A stretch of DNA of 64,000 bases. Source: Jatrophihabitans endophyticus (GTDB taxonomy: Bacteria; Actinomycetota; Actinomycetes; Mycobacteriales; Jatrophihabitantaceae). Both the position numbers and the translations under genes were made by a program. Positions 61,454 through 64,000 of the stretch are shown piece after piece; positions within the stretch are counted from its first letter, which is position 1; every line of letters starts with the position of its first letter. The stretch covers positions 496,001 to 560,000 of the forward strand of contig NZ_FQVU01000002.1 of assembly GCF_900129455.1 (NCBI RefSeq), written 5' to 3'. The notes beneath the pieces were generated by a model. It worked only from the letters and a program-made list of their open reading frames with translations. It searched no databases and was not told where the DNA came from.

Positions 61454-63145
61454 TCAGCCCGATGTCGACGGCAGTCGCTGCACCATGAGCTCCTGCAGGT
61501 CGAGGGTCTGCTGGGCCCGGTGCAGGACCGCGGAGCTGTAACGGCCTTCGGCCTGGGCGGCGAGCAGGGCCTCCCGCTGCGCCGCGAGCACGACGCCCAT
61601 CAGCTCGCCGTGCCGGCGCGCCTGTTCGTCGTGGGCTGCGTCCTGCTCGCGGGGCTTCGCGCGGTCGCGGAGCAACCGCTCCATGCGTTCGACCGCCTCG
61701 ACCCCCACCGACGCGACGACGGCGTCGCGGCTGACCGCCTCCGCCGCCGCGTCGGTCATGTCCGCGGCGAGCGCGGCGTACGCGACGCGCTCGAGGGCCG
61801 GGTCGTCACCGGGCACCTCGAGCCACCGGATCACGTACGGCAGCGACGCCCCCTGCACGAGCAGGGTCACCACCGCGACGGTGAAGGCGATCAGGATCAG
61901 CTGGGCCCGGTGCGGGGTGTCGGCCGGCAGCGTCTGGGCCGCGGCGACGGTCACCGCGCCCCGCATGCCCGACCACGCCAGGACTCCTCCACCACGAGCG
62001 CCCAGACGTTGGGTGACCGAGAAGTCGAGGTCGGCCTTGTGCTGCGCCACGCGCTGTCGCGCCTGCTGCAACCGGCGCGGCGTGAGGCGGTCACCGAGGT
62101 CGTCGATCTTCTGCTCCACGCCGGCGATGCGCGCCCGTTGTCGACCGGCCCGTTCGGCGCTGTAGCGCAGCCGCGCGATGACCGGCGCGACGAAGACGAT
62201 GCGGATGCCCAGCGTGAGCGCTGCGACCAGCAACCCCGTCGCGACGGTCGTGCCCGCGCTCAACCCGGCGTCCTCGACGCCGTTCCACAGCGGCTTGAGC
62301 TGCAGCCCGAGGACCAGGAAGATGCCGCCCTCGAGCAGGAAGGCGATGGTGCGCCAGTTGACGGACTCGGCCAGCCGGCTCGGCGCGGGCAGATGTCGCG
62401 GCCCCATCGCGCCGGAGACGAGGCCCGCCACCACGACCGCGAGGACGCCGGACGCGTCGAGCAGGTCGGCGGGCAGGAACGCGACGAACGGGATCGTGAA
62501 CGACACCGCCGTCGTCGTCACGGCATCGCGCAACCAGGCCCGGGCGACCACCCCGAGCAGGCCGACCACGAGTCCGAACGCGGTGGCCACCGCGACCGAG
62601 TACACGAAGTCCACACCGACCCGCCACACGTGGGTCGGCGTGCTGATCGCGGTCGCGGCCGACGTCAGCAGCACCAGCGCGGTGGCGTCGTTGACCAGCC
62701 CCTCGCCCTCGATGATGGCCGTGAGTCGCGACGGCAGACCGAGCTTGCTCCCGACGGAGGTGGCAGCGACGGCGTCGGTGGGGCTGACGACCGCGCCGAG
62801 CGCGAGGCACGCGGCCAGCCCGACGCCGGGCAGCACGGCGTACGCGAGGTAGCCGGCGCCGACCGTGGTCAGCGCCACCAGGTAGACGGCCAGCGCGAAG
62901 ATCGTGCCGAAGTTGCGACGGAAGTCGTGGCCCGGCATCCGTGTGGCGCTGGCGTACAGCAGCGGGGGCAACACCCCGTCGAGGACGATCTCGGGTTCGA
63001 GCTCGACGTGGACGCCGGGCACGAAGCTCATCGCGATGCCGACGAGCACCAGGCCGAGCGGGGCGGCCACTCCGATGCGATCGGCGACCGCGCTCGTGGC
63101 GACGACGCTGACGATGCCGACGACCAGGACCAGGGTCAGGTGCAT
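61454..63145 (-). CDS. CPA1-family Na+/H+ antiporter (NhaP-like)
   Basis: A 563-residue antiporter with twelve hydrophobic segments. Family motifs are VSPTDAVAATSVG, EGEGLVNDATALVLL (the ND pair for ion binding) and WSGMRGAVTVAAAQTLP. The C-terminal 150 residues are cytosolic, charged and helical, as in NhaP/YjcE proteins. ATG at 63145 gives a direct start at the first helix. It should exchange Na+ or K+ for H+ across the membrane for pH and salt balance. Confidence 0.9.
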   Translation of the reverse strand: MHLTLVLVVGIVSVVATSAVADRIGVAAPLGLVLVGIAMSFVPGVHVELEPEIVLDGVLPPLLYASATRMPGHDFRRNFGTIFALAVYLVALTTVGAGYLAYAVLPGVGLAACLALGAVVSPTDAVAATSVGSKLGLPSRLTAIIEGEGLVNDATALVLLTSAATAISTPTHVWRVGVDFVYSVAVATAFGLVVGLLGVVARAWLRDAVTTTAVSFTIPFVAFLPADLLDASGVLAVVVAGLVSGAMGPRHLPAPSRLAESVNWRTIAFLLEGGIFLVLGLQLKPLWNGVEDAGLSAGTTVATGLLVAALTLGIRIVFVAPVIARLRYSAERAGRQRARIAGVEQKIDDLGDRLTPRRLQQARQRVAQHKADLDFSVTQRLGARGGGVLAWSGMRGAVTVAAAQTLPADTPHRAQLILIAFTVAVVTLLVQGASLPYVIRWLEVPGDDPALERVAYAALAADMTDAAAEAVSRDAVVASVGVEAVERMERLLRDRAKPREQDAAHDEQARRHGELMGVVLAAQREALLAAQAEGRYSSAVLHRAQQTLDLQELMVQRLPSTSG

Positions 63146-63184
63146 GCGGACAGTCTCGCCGACGCGATCTGCTAGACACCGGAG

Positions 63185-64000
63185 ATGGCAGCCGACGCCG
63201 TGCGGGGCGGGTCCCGCCTGCGTGATCGTGCCGACTTCCGGTGGTTCTGGACCGCGGCCACGATCTCGGACTTCGGCACCTACGTCACGGGTCTCGCGAT
63301 CCAGGTCCTGGTCGTCGTCACCCTGCACGAGGGCGCAGCCGGGGTCGGGGTCGTCAACGCCGCCAGGTGGCTGCCCTACCTCGCGCTCGGCCTGGTGGTC
63401 GGCGTCCTCGTGGACCGGGTACGTCGTCGACCGCTGCTCGTCGCGACCGATCTCGCGCGAGGGGCGCTGCTGATCGCGGTGCCCGTGCTCGCGGTGACCG
63501 GTGGACTGACGATCGCCGTGCTCGCGGGTTTCCTGGTGGTGTTCGGATTGCTGTCGGTGGTGAATGACGCGGCCACGCAGTCCCTCCTCCCCCGGTTGGT
63601 GCCGGTTCGGCTGCTCACGCGGGCCAATGCCCGGCTCGACCAGAGTGACGCGGTGGCGCAGTCGGGCGGCCCCGCGCTGGCCGGCGGGGTGGTGGCGTTG
63701 CTGACCGCGCCGTGGGCCGTGCTCGTGGACGCGGTCAGCTACCTGCTGTCGGGCCTGCTGCTCCTGCGCGTCCACGTCGTCGAACCGCCCTCGGCACGTC
63801 TCTCGCTCCGCGGCGTCGGTAGGGAGGCCCGCGAGGGGTTGCGCTGGATCTACCGCCATCGGACGCTGCGCCCCTACGCCCTCGGCACGCACGCGTGGTT
63901 CCTGTGCTTCGCCGTGGTCAACGTCGTCGTCCCGCCGTTCGCGTTGCGCACCCTGCACCTCGGCGCCGTCGGCCTCGGGATCGCCCTCGCCGCGGGTGGC
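63185..64000 (+). CDS. MFS transporter, N-terminal part
   Basis: At least 272 residues of an MFS protein; the 3' end is outside the window. DFRWFWTAATISDFGTYVTG and the motif A loop GVLVDRVRRRPLLV are those of MFS_3-type efflux proteins, similar in type to the transporter at 15892. ATG at 63185 lies 39 bp from the divergent antiporter start. Substrate unknown. Confidence 0.88.
   Translation, partial: MAADAVRGGSRLRDRADFRWFWTAATISDFGTYVTGLAIQVLVVVTLHEGAAGVGVVNAARWLPYLALGLVVGVLVDRVRRRPLLVATDLARGALLIAVPVLAVTGGLTIAVLAGFLVVFGLLSVVNDAATQSLLPRLVPVRLLTRANARLDQSDAVAQSGGPALAGGVVALLTAPWAVLVDAVSYLLSGLLLLRVHVVEPPSARLSLRGVGREAREGLRWIYRHRTLRPYALGTHAWFLCFAVVNVVVPPFALRTLHLGAVGLGIALAAGG

Overview
The window is a high-GC segment of chromosome with many GTG and TTG starts, divergently transcribed regulator-target pairs, short ATGA/GTGA overlaps, Tat and lipoprotein exports, WYL, TetR, MarR and ArsR regulators, and a likely SigB/SigF-type (GTTT-N16-GGGTAA) promoter. 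This points to an actinobacterium (Actinomycetota), possibly a soil or plant-associated lineage; the genus cannot be fixed from sequence alone.

Layout. 0-3.5 kb: cytochrome P450 tail, secreted M28 peptidase, membrane-anchored protein, UspA protein, putative lipoprotein. 3.8-15.7 kb: a defence island. It holds a complete Wadjet-type jetABCD operon, a second operon encoding a TIGR04255-like protein, an antitoxin-like helix-turn-helix protein and a Fic protein with a degenerate active-site motif, a dead fragment of a SNF2-type (DrmD-like) helicase, and an IS481-type transposase remnant that abuts the 3' end of a tRNA-Ser gene. 15.9-31 kb: mostly core-like genes (two MFS exporters, TetR, tyrosine phosphatase, acyl-CoA dehydrogenase, SerA, GlsB, VOC/MarR pair, secreted peptidoglycan-binding protein, STAS protein, SRPBCC/ArsR pair, DUF885 protein, exported beta-lactamase-fold protein). 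31.3-35 kb: a tightly overlapping five-gene operon resembling methylamine-utilisation maturation genes (MauE-, MauD- and MauF-like) around a Tat-exported, Cys-rich MauA-like protein fused to a bulb-lectin-like domain. 35-40.5 kb: SDR, MFS/TetR pair, NCS2 permease, DMT transporter, tRNA-Gly.

40.6-55 kb is accessory DNA: frameshifted genes, a secreted DNRLRE-type protein, small secreted or membrane proteins, a serine recombinase beside a 16-bp tandem repeat, a family of related small hypothetical genes sharing leaders and C-termini, an atypical pentapeptide-repeat protein with internal duplications, a 16-bp hairpin, and short orphan enzymes (VOC, cupin, peptidase E). A secreted lipoprotein and a metzincin follow. 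55.9-64 kb returns to ordinary genes: PhnB-like/WYL pair, a large secreted GH31 glycosidase, a CPA1 Na+/H+ antiporter and the start of an MFS transporter.

The best candidates for new biology are the TIGR04255-HTH-Fic operon next to Wadjet, the mau-like lectin operon, and the recombinase-linked family at 45.7-48.9 kb. Several genes between 39.6 and 48 kb are broken by single-base indels in C/G runs; these may be real decay or sequencing errors.
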